Below are positions 1-11,440 of a stretch of DNA of 64,000 bases, piece by piece. Source of the stretch: Cristatella mucedo (Eukaryota > Bryozoa > Phylactolaemata > Cristatellidae); NCBI GenBank assembly GCA_009760855.2, contig WPIO01000005.1, positions 10,943,001 to 11,007,000 of the forward strand, written 5' to 3'. Numbering within the stretch: position 1 is the first letter of the stretch; every line of letters begins with the position of its first letter. The notes beneath the pieces were generated by a model. That model had not been told where the DNA came from and searched no databases. It saw only the letters and a list, made by a program, of their open reading frames with translations. The position numbers were made by a program, and so were the translations under genes.

Positions 1-570
1 TCAAGTCCCAGAGGTTTGAGCACGTGTATCTTTCGCTGAAAAGCTAAGATGGCTGCAAGTTGATCAACGGATACAGAGCAAAGTTCTTATGCTAAACCAC
101 AAGGCCGCCCACCACGGCTTGGCTCCCCCATTACTAGCTGAACTGCTGCACTAGTTCCAGCCTAATCGTATCCTCGGGTCTTCCGTGGACAACGAATTAG
201 TTGTTCCATTCCTTCACTTAAAGACTGTTGGCATTACGAGCTTCAGCTCTTCAGGTTCAAGACTGTGGCACTCGCTTCCACGATTCTTAAGCAGAGACAA
301 CTACTCTCCTGCTGCCGAATATGGCTAAACCTTTTCAGCGGTGCTGCACTGCTACTTTGATGCTACTCATTACGTCAACGGTGCTCCTGACTCAGCTATG
401 TTTCTCACTTTTTCCTTGTTGCGTGAGATGAAGTCTGATGGTTACCGAATGTGTACCAAAAGCCGCTTAGGCAGTGATCGAGCTATACAAAACTCTCCTG
501 CGTCACCGTCACACCTACATAGTCTTCGTGGCTTTGTGGAGTTACAGACAGAGATATATTCCATTTATGA
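1..570 (+). mobile_element. LINE family 2 (CR1/L2-like) reverse-transcriptase C-terminus and 3' part, decayed
   Basis: The translated plus strand shows the usual C-terminal pattern of these elements in broken frames: RIQSKVLMLNHKAAHHGLAP, then VVPFLHLKTVG, then SGSRLWHSLP. Stops interrupt it. Bases 340-570 are repeated in inverted orientation at about 2765-2990. The element enters from the left edge, so its 5' end is not visible. Confidence 0.75.
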
Positions 571-589
571 TAATTGAAGCTTCGAACAG

Positions 590-1265
590 CCAATTTCTAA
601 TCATTCTGAAACAGATTGCAGTGGAAGCCGGCCATGGCCGTGCATTGCCCTCAAATATGTCCACGATTGGTTGAACGGATGTGTTCGCACTTTAAATTCA
701 GTGCTCACTGTAATACACAAGAAAAGTAGGAAATTCTGTCACCGACCACCATAGATTGCCGGATTGTCACGGGTCATTCCCGTCGATTGCCACGCATTGC
801 CCGAGATTGTAAGAGCAAAATTGGTTAAAATGGCGTGGTTGCACTTAAAACAGTGCGGTTTGTAATACGCATTCAAAAAAATTGAGCATTTAAAAGCCAA
901 TTTTGGGTAATTTTGTATCGGAATGGTGTGGATTGCAGTATTGGCCCGGGCAATTGCAGTCGATGGCAGTGCATTGCTGCACAATCGTCGAGGCAATTAT
1001 AGTGTAATAATGCGAGTACAATACAAATTGAGAAGAGAGCAACATGTAATCACTATTCAAGCATAAAGTGTAGTCTTTCTGGTCGTTTTGCTGTGGATTG
1101 CGGTATCAACCAGGGCCGCTGTTGTTTATGACAGTGCATTTCTGCAGAATAGTCGAGGCAATTGAAGCGAAGTTTTGCGATTACACAATAGCCGAAGAGA
1201 AGAGCAACGTGCAGTCCTAATGGAAGTTTCCAGTGTCTGAGTTCTGGTCTCTTTGCAGCGGATTG
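590..1265. repeat. Degenerate ATTGC-rich tandem repeat, left block
   Basis: About four diverged copies of a 120-200 bp monomer. The core is a GGATTGCGGTATTGGCCCGG-like segment followed by CAGTCGATTGCAGTGCATTG and a CGAGGCAATTGTAGTGA stretch. Copies start near 600, 745, 920 and 1090. The same family fills 57.96-58.95 kb and 59.75-60.6 kb. No coding function is apparent. Confidence 0.7.
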
Positions 1266-1435
1266 CACTGGATTGTGCTTATTCGTGCTGACACTGTGCA
1301 TGCAGCCACTAACCACATTCGCATGCTGACCCTGTGCATGTCACCCATAACCATGTTATTCATTTCGTTTGTTTATCAAGCATGATATTACTCACCACTC
1401 AATTGCATTTCTCTTTGTAGCAAATGTAAAGCACC

Positions 1436-1490
<55 letters not shown>

Positions 1491-1546
1491 AGTTCTCTGA
1501 GGGCGCTTTATCAATTGCATTATTTTATTATTATTATTATTCTTTC
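1266..1546 (+). mobile_element. 5'-truncated L2 3' end with GA expansion in its hairpin
   Basis: It begins in the 3' UTR (GCATGCTGACCCTGTGCATG) and ends with the conserved hairpin and an ATT-rich tail. The hairpin loop carries a long (AG)n run. Confidence 0.85.
1437..1487 (+). repeat. (AG)n microsatellite, 51 bp
   Basis: Uninterrupted AG dinucleotides placed where other L2 tails read AGAAAGAGA. The array grew from the short GA-rich stretch inside the hairpin. Confidence 0.97.
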
Positions 1547-1750
1547 ATGGGACCGGACCGTTTCAGTCGATTGCAGTGCATTGCATGTGAACCCGCATGC
1601 CCAACAGAGTGAAATTTTATGGGACCACTTCGACCTGAGTCTAGTCTTATATGCTATGGAAATTAGAGCGTAATGTTGATGAATTTCAGAATGATTTGCA
1701 ATGAATTAGAGTGAATTGCGGGTTTTGCCCAGCCATATGGCTGCAATATT
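1547..1750 (+). repeat. ATTGC-rich repeat segment
   Basis: Contains CAGTCGATTGCAGTGCATTG, then a stretch (about 1630-1740) that matches 59750-59880 (GAGTCTAGTC, AAATTAGAGC, GATTTGCA motifs). It belongs to the same family as the 590-1265 block. Confidence 0.65.
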
Positions 1751-1789
1751 TGTCATCACCAACTATTACCAATTCCTGCTTATCTGACC

Positions 1790-2611
1790 AGATGCAGATC
1801 TCACTCAATCTACAGTGCATGCCCACCTCCTCCTCTAAAATTACCCGTGAATCGTAAAACCTCAAGACGCTTGACATCGATGCTGTCAGTGCGAGGATAT
1901 CTGCTTCGCCTCTGCTGCTAAGTCCTCCCTCACATCTTTCATGATTGGTTGATAGCTACAACACGACACCAGCTGACGCGCTCGACGAGTTTGAACCTCT
2001 GACTAAGCGAACTGTGTGCCCTTGCCCAGACGGCCCATAGTTTACCACTGACATTAAACTAGCTAGGTCTACTAAGCGCCCACTTGAAAAAGCATACAGA
2101 AGATCAGGACTGACTGCCCATCGACAGGCATACGAAAACGACTGTAGGTCGCACATATCGATTCTAGCAAAGGCAGTTTACCAATACCTCGTAACAGTTT
2201 ACCAATTCCTCGTACAAACCTCGAATCCTTTGGAGACCATGCATTTAGTTTGTATGCTCCCAAAGCTTGGAACTCACTCTCGACTTGCGTCAGAAAATCC
2301 CTGGACTTGACCACATTTAAAAAAGACTTAAAACACACATATTTAGGACAGCATTTAGTGGGTCCCAGTGATTCGTCCTTCATGTGCTTATGCGTGCTGA
2401 CACTGCATGATGCCAATTAACCACATTTGCATGCTGACCCTGTGCATGTCACCCCTAACCATGTTATTCATGTTGTTTATCAAGCGTGATATCACTCACT
2501 ATTCAATCGCTTTTCCCTTTGCAGCAAATGTAAAGTGCCAAGAAAGAGATTGAATTCTCTAAGGGCGCTTTATCAAGTGCATTATTACTATTATTATTAT
2601 TATCATTATTA
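1790..2611 (+). mobile_element. L2 copy lacking its reverse transcriptase domain
   Basis: The segment to about 2170 matches the linker between endonuclease and reverse transcriptase of the longer copy at 11890-12300 (shared STKR-LEKAYRRSG peptide). At about 2170 it jumps to the C-terminal end (FGDHAFSLYAPKAWNSL, then TTFKKDLK), followed by the 3' UTR, hairpin and ATT tail. The whole polymerase core is missing, so this is an internal deletion derivative. Confidence 0.8.
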
Positions 2612-2764
2612 GTGACTCCGGTCATTTAGCAGTACCTCTAACTAACGTTAAATTCTTAAGACACAATGCTTTTAGTTCCTGTAACAATTAGGCCTGGAAC
2701 TCGCTCATCCCAGCATCTATTGACATGACAACACTTACAAAGTAGGTAGCAGCTTACTTGTTCG

Positions 2765-3164
2765 GTATAATTTAATGGAATTTATCTCCGTCTGTAACTC
2801 CACAAAGTCATAAAGATCATGTGGGTGTTACGCAGTAGAGTTTTGTATAGCGCACTCACAGCCTAAGCGGCTTTCGGTACGCATTCGGTAGCCAACAGAC
2901 TTCGTCTCACGCAACAAAGAGAAAGTGGGAAGCATAGCAGAGTCGGCAGAGCAGTTGAGGTAGTGAGTAGCATAAACGTAGCAGTTCAGGACCACTGAAA
3001 ATCATGTGCCATAGTCGGCAGTTGGAGAGTAGATGTCATTGCGTAAGAATTGTGGAAGCGAGTTCCACAGTCTATGACCTGCGGAGCTAAAGCTTCTGTC
3101 ACCAACTGTCTTTAAGCGGAGGAATGGGACAGCTAATTTATTGTCCACACAGGACCTAAGGGCG
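2765..3164 (-). mobile_element. LINE family 2 fragment, inverted relative to 1-570
   Basis: The reverse complement repeats 340-570 (GTGGAGTTACAGACGGAGATA-like and CGGTAGCCAACAGACTTC-like stretches) and contains the C-terminal GTGGAACTCGCTTCCACA motif on the minus strand. Related antisense pieces occur at 26990-27540, 39960-40500, 57370-57900 and 61130-61680. Confidence 0.7.
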
Positions 3165-3256
3165 CGAATAATAAAGCGCCTAGAAAGAGATTAAGTTCTC
3201 TGAGCGCGCTTTATCAAGTGCATTATTAATATTATTATTATTATTATTATTATTAT
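3165..3256 (+). mobile_element. L2 3' tail with (ATT)n
   Basis: AAAGCGCC...hairpin...GCGCGCTTTATC followed by about ten ATT repeats. Only the last ~90 bp of the element is present. Confidence 0.9.
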
Positions 3257-4728
3257 AACCTAATCACACCTAGTCTCTAAAAGACATGGAATAGCGAGAT
3301 TCCAATTAATTAATGCAGTTGTTTTTTCAGGCTATCCTTATCGAGGCGGGCACTTCGAGCCAGCACGAACTGACTGTGGCAAGGACGAGATTGGCAGACT
3401 CAGCTAAAGCTAGACTACTGCGTTGTAACATGAAATAGCTGGAGCTACAGCACGCTCGTTTCAATGAACACTGCAGCACCGACATGCTTGGAACGAAGCT
3501 ATCTCGCGAATGCTGCATTCACAGCCGTGTGCCAATGAACCTCTATTGCCCGAAAGAGAAGGCTTAACAAAGTCTGACAGCCTGAGCTCGGCTACCGAAT
3601 GCTAGCAGTGGCAATGTGAGCAGACGTATTGGCTGACTCATCGGCACTCCAGTAGGACAGTAATGGACAGGCAGTCCTCACTAACTGGATGTCAAATTAA
3701 ATTTTACTTACGGGCTCGGTTACTGATACTAATGCCATGGAATATCAGGGTAATAAATTGTCAAAAGTAAATGTCGAGAAAATAATAAAAATACTAGCCA
3801 ACCGATCGAATAAGTGCTCAGGGGTACCTTTCAAAATATAAACGTGTTACAAATGGGTTTTGAAGCTCCGACGATTTCCACATAGGATGAAAGCATTAAA
3901 AAGGATTAGGCAACAACATCTGATCTTGAAATAGTCCGGATGCAACATACCTATTTAAAAAATTTACATATCTCTGCATCGTATGTGACTTAAGTCCAGC
4001 CTGTTGAACTGTGGTACGCCGAGTTACCGGGTTGCAGCTTGTGGAAGTACGTGCTTGAGACACTTAAAACGCTTCATTTACGGTCTATCTTTGTGAATTT
4101 TAAGTTCCCTAACTCGGCCAATACTTGGCCGATAAATGAATAAGTTGAATTTTAAAAACCTCGTTAGAAAAGCACTATGGTCAACATGCACGGTTCTGTT
4201 ATCGGTTATTTAAAATCCCAACCGTACTTGCCCTCGAGGAGTGCCCCAAAAAATCGACATTAGTGCATTCTATGATGCAAACTTGACAATACATTGACAT
4301 CATATATCGAAGGACTGAGCATGAGCTGCATGAGCAGCTTATAGAGACGAACGGTGCTCGGTGAGCTGGTACGAGAAAAGTCAGCTAGATGCTGAAGTAC
4401 GCCAGAGACTGCTGTCGTATCATTTCGTCTAAATGGAGGCCAAGCGAAAAATCCATCAAGATATTTAGAGTAGATGATCTAGCATCGGCTGCGGCACAAC
4501 GTACGTCAACGTGGGACAAAAATTATTAAACTATTAAACAACTATTAAACAGGCCACTATTAAACAACTTGCCCAAAACTGACCTTTACAGAGCTTATTA
4601 ATCCGAGAAGAGGATAAAATAGGAGCTGTAGCCCAGGGCAAAGAGAAGTGTAGCATATTAATTAGGAGAGCTGCAGCCATTGAGCAAACTCACACTTAAA
4701 CCAAATTGAACAGCTCAAAATGCACGAA
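3257..4728. other. Downstream flank of the ROCO gene, mostly unassigned
   Basis: No gene is supported. On the plus strand 3330-3520 reads as a broken, charged peptide (ARTRLADSAKARLL, then LELQHARF after a stop), possibly a decayed gag-like coiled coil; the call is weak. The 3' UTR of the ROCO gene should lie here, but no clear AATAAA was found on the minus strand. Confidence 0.4.
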
Positions 4729-6744
4729 TCACATGCTGATAGCTTGCAAAGCAGAAATAGGTTTTGCAAGAGATATTGACGATTCTTTTAGCAACCATGG
4801 TAAGCAGATGCACACGGGGCTAGTCAGAATGGTCATACCTGGTGGTCCGGGTACCATCGATGTTTTAGGTATGTGTTTGTCACAGTCCAGTCCGGCACAC
4901 TTCAAGCAATGCCAGGATGTTGCCGTATACTCGCCTTTGGCAAGGTTATCTAAATTCACTGGCCGATAATTAGGTTGTACAGCTGCTTGCTGCCTGGCGT
5001 GGTATTTGCATCTGGGACATATCAGCTTACAAAAAGGAGGAGCTCCTCTCCACGACTTGACATTCTTGCATACGCAGCTAAGTAGCTCGTGCAATACACC
5101 CCAGATATCTGCCTTGGGCAACGTTGAAAAGGCTATAATTTCCAAAATACTCTTGCTCCGCTTCATAATTACTTTTACTTTCACTTTCGCTTCATAATTA
5201 CGGTTCAGGCAGAACAGAGAACCATCTCTCCAGTTCCGTAAAACCTCACCTTTAGCATACACCCACGATAACACTGAAGACAGGTTAGTTTCAAAGAAAG
5301 ACATAGGAATATTGTTCCCTGTAAAACTGAGCTCTATATTTACCGAAGACGACTTTGCCGCTTCACTTAGCCAATCAGCCAATTCTTCAGGCTCTTCCTT
5401 TGGAAGATTACAGATCAAGACGTATCTATTGTCATCCAATTGGCCGATAATAGAAAAGGCTTTCAAGAGGTTTGCCACAACTTCCGCTGCTAAACCAGTA
5501 TTGATCAAGCGAGCAAGAAATGGCTTGTGGAGGATGCCTTTGTCATATTCTTCCCAGTAACTGCCATGGTCACTCTCAAAGGAATTGCCTCCTAATCGTC
5601 TTCCGTCATGGTGCAAAATTCGCTTGCACCAATCAATTATTTTTTGAGGTTGGTGAAAAATGTAATCTTTGAGATCGCTGTTATCCTTTAACCATACCAA
5701 TTGCGACTTTAAAGCCAGATATTGCAACATATATTCGAGTTTACCATCGTCAAACTCCTTATCAAAGTGTGGTTTACATAGGATTTTCACTTGACTCAAT
5801 GTGAGATATGGAAAATTACTCTGTTCATTATTCACATCCTTCAACTCTTTAATAGCCTTGAACGATTTACACCACGGGATCGGAATTAGTTGCCTGGGTT
5901 TGAGTTTAGCTTTAATTAGTGAAATGAGGCTGCTTAGGTCACCAGCATCGTACTTATTTTGAGAACCACCATCATTGTAAGGATCACGAGAATCTCCGAC
6001 ATGGTCACAGCAGCCAAACGTAACAAAATTAATATCTGCAGACTTCATGCACTTTTGCCATTCCTCAAGGACACAGAGCTTCTTATCCGTTCGATCGGCG
6101 CATTCAATTTCACAGATATGACCCTGTATTTCAGCTTCTGCGGATTGTTTAATACGTTCTATGTGATCTGTCATATCCTTCTTAAGCTCGGCACATCGTT
6201 TAGCTTCAACTTTATCTGAATGGGTGCCTATTACGATCGCACGAATACTGGTTGATCTAGCGAAAAGCAATGTCATCCACTTAGAAATCTGCTCCTTCTG
6301 TTCAGCAAGCGGAATTTCTTCTTCAAACATATTGAAAGCAATCAGGTAAAGTCCATCAGACGGCAAAAATATTGGTAGAATGGTTTGATACACGGGATGT
6401 CCGCCAAAGTCGTTTATGATCGCTACACTATCCATAATTTGGGCGTGGGTCTGTTCAATCACACGGGTGCGATCCTCAGCTGTCGTCGGGTACTTCTTAT
6501 TCACTAGAATTGATTGGACAATACTAGTCTTTCCTGCTCCGGTGTCACCAATCATATTTATCGTGTCAGCACACACTAACTCCAGCCCTTCAGCAGAGTC
6601 TTCGAAGTAGCTGCAAATAGCGCCCATTCCAAGGTCACAAACTTCGCTGGGTGGACGTACCATGGGGTTGCCATGCAGGTTCAATACGTTAAGTGAAGAG
6701 TCAACCACTTCATCCGGCAGAGTGGTAATCATGTTAAAGACACT
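4729..6744 (-). CDS. Terminal exon: last LRR, Roc GTPase, COR domain, Cys-pair tail
   Basis: 2016 nt, 671 residues plus stop, starting in phase 0 after the acceptor attttttgcag. Residues 1-35 finish the LRR solenoid (LNVLNLHGNP then PPSEV, a typical ROCO last repeat). The Roc domain follows, with P-loop GDTGAGKT at 66-73, switch II DFGGHPVY at 112-119, and THSD at 174-177 in place of the NKxD base-recognition motif. Residues from about 265 to 500 match COR (IPIPWCKSF, a YLTLSQVKILC helix, YMLQYLALKSQLVWL, then a second lobe ending RYVLICNLP). The tail has a CPRC pair and a CLKC pair, possibly metal-binding. No kinase or death domain is seen. His116 replaces the Gln found in many small GTPases. 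A possible alternative donor (cag|gtatga) at 4838 would remove the last 36 residues and imply a further 3' exon. GTP binding is expected; catalytic activity is not shown. Confidence 0.9.
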   Translation of the reverse strand, partial: SVFNMITTLPDEVVDSSLNVLNLHGNPMVRPPSEVCDLGMGAICSYFEDSAEGLELVCADTINMIGDTGAGKTSIVQSILVNKKYPTTAEDRTRVIEQTHAQIMDSVAIINDFGGHPVYQTILPIFLPSDGLYLIAFNMFEEEIPLAEQKEQISKWMTLLFARSTSIRAIVIGTHSDKVEAKRCAELKKDMTDHIERIKQSAEAEIQGHICEIECADRTDKKLCVLEEWQKCMKSADINFVTFGCCDHVGDSRDPYNDGGSQNKYDAGDLSSLISLIKAKLKPRQLIPIPWCKSFKAIKELKDVNNEQSNFPYLTLSQVKILCKPHFDKEFDDGKLEYMLQYLALKSQLVWLKDNSDLKDYIFHQPQKIIDWCKRILHHDGRRLGGNSFESDHGSYWEEYDKGILHKPFLARLINTGLAAEVVANLLKAFSIIGQLDDNRYVLICNLPKEEPEELADWLSEAAKSSSVNIELSFTGNNIPMSFFETNLSSVLSWVYAKGEVLRNWRDGSLFCLNRNYEAKVKVKVIMKRSKSILEIIAFSTLPKADIWGVLHELLSCVCKNVKSWRGAPPFCKLICPRCKYHARQQAAVQPNYRPVNLDNLAKGEYTATSWHCLKCAGLDCDKHIPKTSMVPGPPGMTILTSPVCICLPWLLKESSISLAKPISALQAISM

Positions 6745-6749
6745 CTGCA

Positions 6750-6818
6750 AAAAATATAATTCATTAGTATAGCACCCCAAGAGAACTGTATCTCTATTCA
6801 GGCGCTTCACATATGCCT
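6750..6818 (-). mobile_element. L2 3'-tail remnant abutting the Roc-COR exon acceptor
   Basis: On the minus strand this stretch aligns over its length with the L2 3' tail seen elsewhere: gca-atgt, then aagcgcct, a GAGAT...GTTCTCT hairpin arm, then an AT-rich end. It lies directly upstream of the terminal-exon acceptor and includes the poly-T tract and a TACTAAT branch-point-like motif. It shows that the 30 in-frame codons upstream of 6744 are LINE-derived intron, not coding sequence. Confidence 0.75.
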
Positions 6819-6834
6819 CGGGGCTCGAGCCCAC

Positions 6835-8039
6835 GATATCAGCCAGACCTTGGTCGGGGCGAGCACCTTAACCGCCGGACCAAACCAGCTATAACATAGA
6901 AGAACAAACGAATTCAACATTGCAACGAGCCAAGAAAAGAAAGGTCTAAATCAGGCAAATCAGCTAACATGCGATCAATAAGGAAAGCTTCAACGGAAGT
7001 ATCAAAAGCATATATAGCTGTGACTAGCCGTACTACAAACTATCGTAGGGACATGCAGTATATGCTATGCAAGCTTCTTCATTAATTGAGCAAAGACGTC
7101 CTTGCCAGAATACACGTCAGTTTGGCAGCGACTGTGTAAGTTAATAAACTACCAAGCATGATCCAATAATACGGCACAAGAAGAGGTAACCTACGGAAAC
7201 GAAAGGGTTATGCCATTGACAAAGGTAATTGACCCAAAGGCGAGACCATTTATACAGAATTCCGTCTCAGACTTGTCTTGTACCATGATGTCAATCTTTA
7301 CACCAAAGTTACACCACCTGTACACCTCATATCGAAGCTTGTCTCACAGCTCATTCCCGAGAGTATTTATCCAGTAGTAAATTAATTATCTACCTGGACC
7401 CACAGTTGAAGTCGGAGTCCAAATGCTCAACACTCTCACCACGGCCAGACTATTTTAGTCGGCCACCTGCATGCACAGGACAGCATTTTAACTTCTGCCA
7501 GTTAAATATCTACTCACTCATAAACTAGAGGTTACTTATCCACGACCAGGCTTTAAAGAAGAAGCTGGATGCATTTCTACTGCCCGTGACACAGGATGAC
7601 GTCATACTCTGGTGGCAGCATATCTTATGCCACCCAATTCGGGTTCTCATTCTTTCACTCTATGTCGTCTGACAAGGTGGATGGTGGAGTTGATGTCGTT
7701 GTTCTCGAACCCCTTGTCTGTAAGTCAAATTTACACCATGGAAACTTAAGCAATAGAATAAGACCAGTTAAATACCAATATCAAAACTTTACACGGTTTA
7801 AGAGGCCCACACATCAGCACTGCAGAAGGAATAAAACGACGAGAGGAATGCTGAGTAAAGTAGAACCTTTCAGCCAGTTCTGCTAGATGTCTTCGAAGCT
7901 TTCAAAACATTGAACACAGAATCATTCTCGCGAAAGTGTCGTATAGCCTAAAAATCATTTCACTGGTCTAAAATAGCTTAGATGATAATCATAAATAAAT
8001 AATCTTCAAATTAAAACTTTTAAAACTTTAATTCAAGCC
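6835..8039. other. Intron sequence, no feature recognised
   Basis: Low-complexity-free, non-coding sequence between the Roc-COR exon and an L2 copy. A 96-codon plus-strand frame at 7596-7886 has no recognisable motif. Nothing else was supported. Confidence 0.5.
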
Positions 8040-9060
8040 GGTATGTTCCACTGTGGTTTCGAGCTAATCACTACTGAGTCAGAATTGCTTCCTGCATATT
8101 ATATATATTATGCATATACCTTCTCACGAATGCAGACTTGGGTGAAGTCTCACTGGTTATTTTGCTCGATCTTTCACCAACATCTGATACCGTTGAATCC
8201 TAAGTCCTTCTCGAGCACCTCTTATTTTGTGTGGATACCTTCGAGCCCTCCAGCAGGTCAAATTATCTCAACTCCCTTGTTGCACGTATTTCTGAAATCG
8301 GAACTTGGATGGCAGCAAACTTTCTCAAATTAAATCACAATAAAAGAACAACTTACTATACATTTATGAGCAAACCTAGCATGACTAAGGAATTTCAAAG
8401 CTTAATGATGCAAATTACCCATGCCAGTATATCTCCTGTAGCATCTGGTGCCCTGTTTCAAAATGACCTCTCACTCGGCGACCACACTAGATCCAAACTA
8501 AACCCTGCCCCCGTTCAGCTACGCATCATTGCTAAAATTCTATCTTGCTAAGACATGGATATGATATCTGAATTGGTCCGTGCATTTGTGACATTCCGCC
8601 TCGACTTCTGTAACCCAATGCTTGCTGGTCTACTGGCCTGAGCAATCAGGTGCTTGCAGTTGATGCAAAATTCTGCAGCTAGGCTGACTTGTGTTAGTCC
8701 CACTGTTTTCACATCATACCAACATCACATCATTTTACATCATACCAACTCCTACCGACCTTCACAGGCTCCCAGTCAAGCGGTCCATCGACTTCAAGGA
8801 TCTATTGCTCGCTTTTGGATTTCTTCATTCTCTGGCTCCAGCCTACCTAACAGAACTACACCCCATCAGGCAAGGTATCCACAGCTTTTCTTGCTCCAAT
8901 CGTGTAGCTATACCTCAGGCCAATCTCAATTCATTTGGAGGCCATGCCTTTACTTCGTATTCTCCTAAAGCCTGAACTCACTGACTCCTGCCTGACGTCA
9001 CGAAAACCTATGACTGGTTGTCGTTTAAAAAACATGCTGACACTGTGCATTACATTAACA
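8040..9060 (+). mobile_element. L2 reverse-transcriptase fragment, internally deleted
   Basis: In broken frames it shows NADLGEVSL-ILLDLS (RT N-terminal), then a jump near 8220 to FEPSSRSNYLNSL and TWMAANFLKLN. Next come LVRAFVTFRLDFCNPMLAGL, RCLQLMQNSAARLT, and the C-terminal FGGHAFTSYSPKA. The YADD core is lost in the deletion. Stops and frameshifts make it inactive. Confidence 0.85.
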
Positions 9061-10135
9061 GAAGAGAAGGCAAACATAGACGTCTTTCGAATGCCTAATG
9101 CAAGTGGCAGGAGCGCCAGACACACTGCCTCGTGGGGATTCACTCTCGCCTGAGATTCGCATACAACTGCACATTTTTTTATGATAGATCACTGCTTTGC
9201 GATATGGCAGCTGGCAACGACCCGAGGCAACATACCACTCTAAGGCTCGCTATAGCTGGCCCAGTGGATCTGCCAACAAGCCCTGTCTCGAAACGGCTCT
9301 CTTTAAGTGTATTTCCTCAGACTACTGAGCCAGGTGCTATTCTGGGGCGCATTACCGTATTGCAATACTTTCTGCAAGTGTTCCCCTGTCTGTCCAGATG
9401 CTACAAGTTAATTGATATGTTTTACACAAATGAGAACTGAGTATTTATTTTAAATATAAACTTGTTGATGAAATAACGGTGTAGGCATTGGTGTGCCTAA
9501 GGGACGACCTTGGATAGTCCACAGCTGGGCTAGACCCTGCTCCACCTATCGTTTGACCCTTAAAGCATTGCTTTTAATCCATCTCACCTGATTCCCTTAC
9601 TGCCTGCATCGACAAAATTCGTATAATGAAGGACAAGCCTAGTGTTCCCTGTAAGTTGGAAGAAATAACCGGCTAGGTTGATTTAGCTAATATCACTAGA
9701 ATAAAGTCAGCCTGTAATCTAGGCTGGCTAAATCTAAGAGACTTGTCATTTGATGGCATCTCAAAGCCCCTTTTCAATTACGGATGAGCTTTTCGAAGAA
9801 TTCACAGCACAACATTATCTTCTTTATCTGTGATAAATAAACATACATGCCGCCAAACTTGTAAGCAAAGCTATGACAACCCGAAAGCAGAGCTGACAAA
9901 TTGCTGCATAAAGAACAATTTGATTTGCAGTGGTGGCAACAGAACCTTTCAGAGGCCCGGCAGTGCTTCTCACTATCTTGAAGCTTACCTACAAAAAGGT
10001 CCATAGCAAAGGGCCAACCTGACACCACCAAATGTTGGAATACTTAATCTTAAAGATTTGTCTGCTACTGAAATCGAGTGAATTCTGCGCGTCATTGAAG
10101 CAAACTATTCCTAAACTATTTTCCATTAGACTAAC
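9061..10135. other. Intron sequence, no feature recognised
   Basis: No LRR-like exon or conserved repeat was found on either strand. A minus-strand 85-codon frame at 9774-10031 is Cys-rich but matches no family recognised here. Confidence 0.45.
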
Positions 10136-10310
10136 AAAAATTTCCTCATGCAAATAGGGACTGCTGTCGACAATGTGTATGCTACCACTAACCATAAGAT
10201 CACACTTCCTTTACAGCCCATATTAAGAGCCTAGAAAAAGGGTTGTTCTCTCAGGGCACTATCTAAACATATTTTTCTTACTATCGATTTTGCTATTGTT
10301 ATTAGACAAG
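10136..10310 (+). mobile_element. Decayed L2 3' end
   Basis: Shows the ATGCTACCACTAACCA 3'-UTR motif, CCTTTACAGC, then GCCTAGAAAAAGGGTTGTTC with TCTCAGGGCACTATC as the eroded hairpin, and a poor ATT tail. Confidence 0.65.
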
Positions 10311-11440
10311 AGTACGGTGGCCTAACCAGCTCGTGTGTTTTTGCCAAGACGTCTCAATTACGGCATTTTCCTTTGTTTATGACCCTCGGCCAGGGCCCAT
10401 ATCACCTGGAACCGGTGTAAAACTCATCAGCTGGGCGGGTCTGTCGTTAATTGCCTAGCTGCCAAATAACACCAAAAATGTGTAGGCTTCACTGGCTAGC
10501 TAACAACGTTGAAACAATTTCGAGATCGTCAGTCTGGCTTACAGGTAACTTCCTTCGCTTTCACTACGCGACCTCATTGATGAAAACAAGGAAAGCAAAA
10601 ACTGTTTCTTATCTATGGACATAAGCAGGGTGAGCTTGATTACCATGCTGCCAGCCCACTAAAAGATGGACATACAGTGTCCTCCAAAGATTTCCATGCA
10701 CCTGCTACCAGCACACTATTTTAGCCAAAATGCACACGATTTAGATTAGATCTCGATTCTTGCTTTCCGACAACGAGCGTGCTCACACCCGTTCCTGTCA
10801 ATTGCAGAATTCTTCCAAAAGTCGAATTTCTTGCGAAAAATGTATACCGAAACCGATACAGCTTAGAACAGTTAAAAGCTAATCTGATTGTCGCTTGAGC
10901 GTAGCACATAAGATATTACATGCCTATGGACATATACATGCTTATCGCTTCTGGCTCCTGGGTTTCCCACACTGGCCACTGCATTAGATACACCGGCGGC
11001 TAGTAACCTCCATGTTAGTTATGATCCTGCGAACCTTATTATCGCTTCGTCGTTGTAGTTCAATTGCATTCCTAGATGTTAACATTGTTGCCAAGATCCG
11101 TGGATGATGCATTAACAAAAAAGAAGCACCCCGGAGATGATGCTGTGGCCGGGGCAGGCTGCTAAGGCCCAGCTCGTTTGGCAGGTACCCACAGGCGAGT
11201 ACATGCTCATTTGGTATTCCAAGTATTGTCTGGAACCACTCAGCACACTCTCCACGGATGCGTCACAGTGAATCTCTCGAACTTAGTGCTCATCAAGCCA
11301 GTTATAACTCAGGCGGCCAAACTTCACGACTGTTTTGGAATCCCTGCTCAATGCTCAATCAAGTCCTAGTAATAAGCGACCTTTTTTCTAAAAATGGCCT
11401 CGATTAAAACTTAGCAAAATAATAAACTGCCCGACAATTA
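10311..11440. other. Intron sequence; contains a short dispersed repeat
   Basis: Bases 10650-10720 resemble 16060-16130 (shared TGCTGCCAGCCCACTAAAAG-like core). No coding feature was found in the rest. Confidence 0.4.

Noticed and set aside
6745-6834. Thirty extra in-frame codons upstream of the Roc-COR exon that loosely fit an LRR
   Set aside because: The stretch is an eroded L2 tail and ends in a strong acceptor (attttttgcag); the LRR-like fit is chance.
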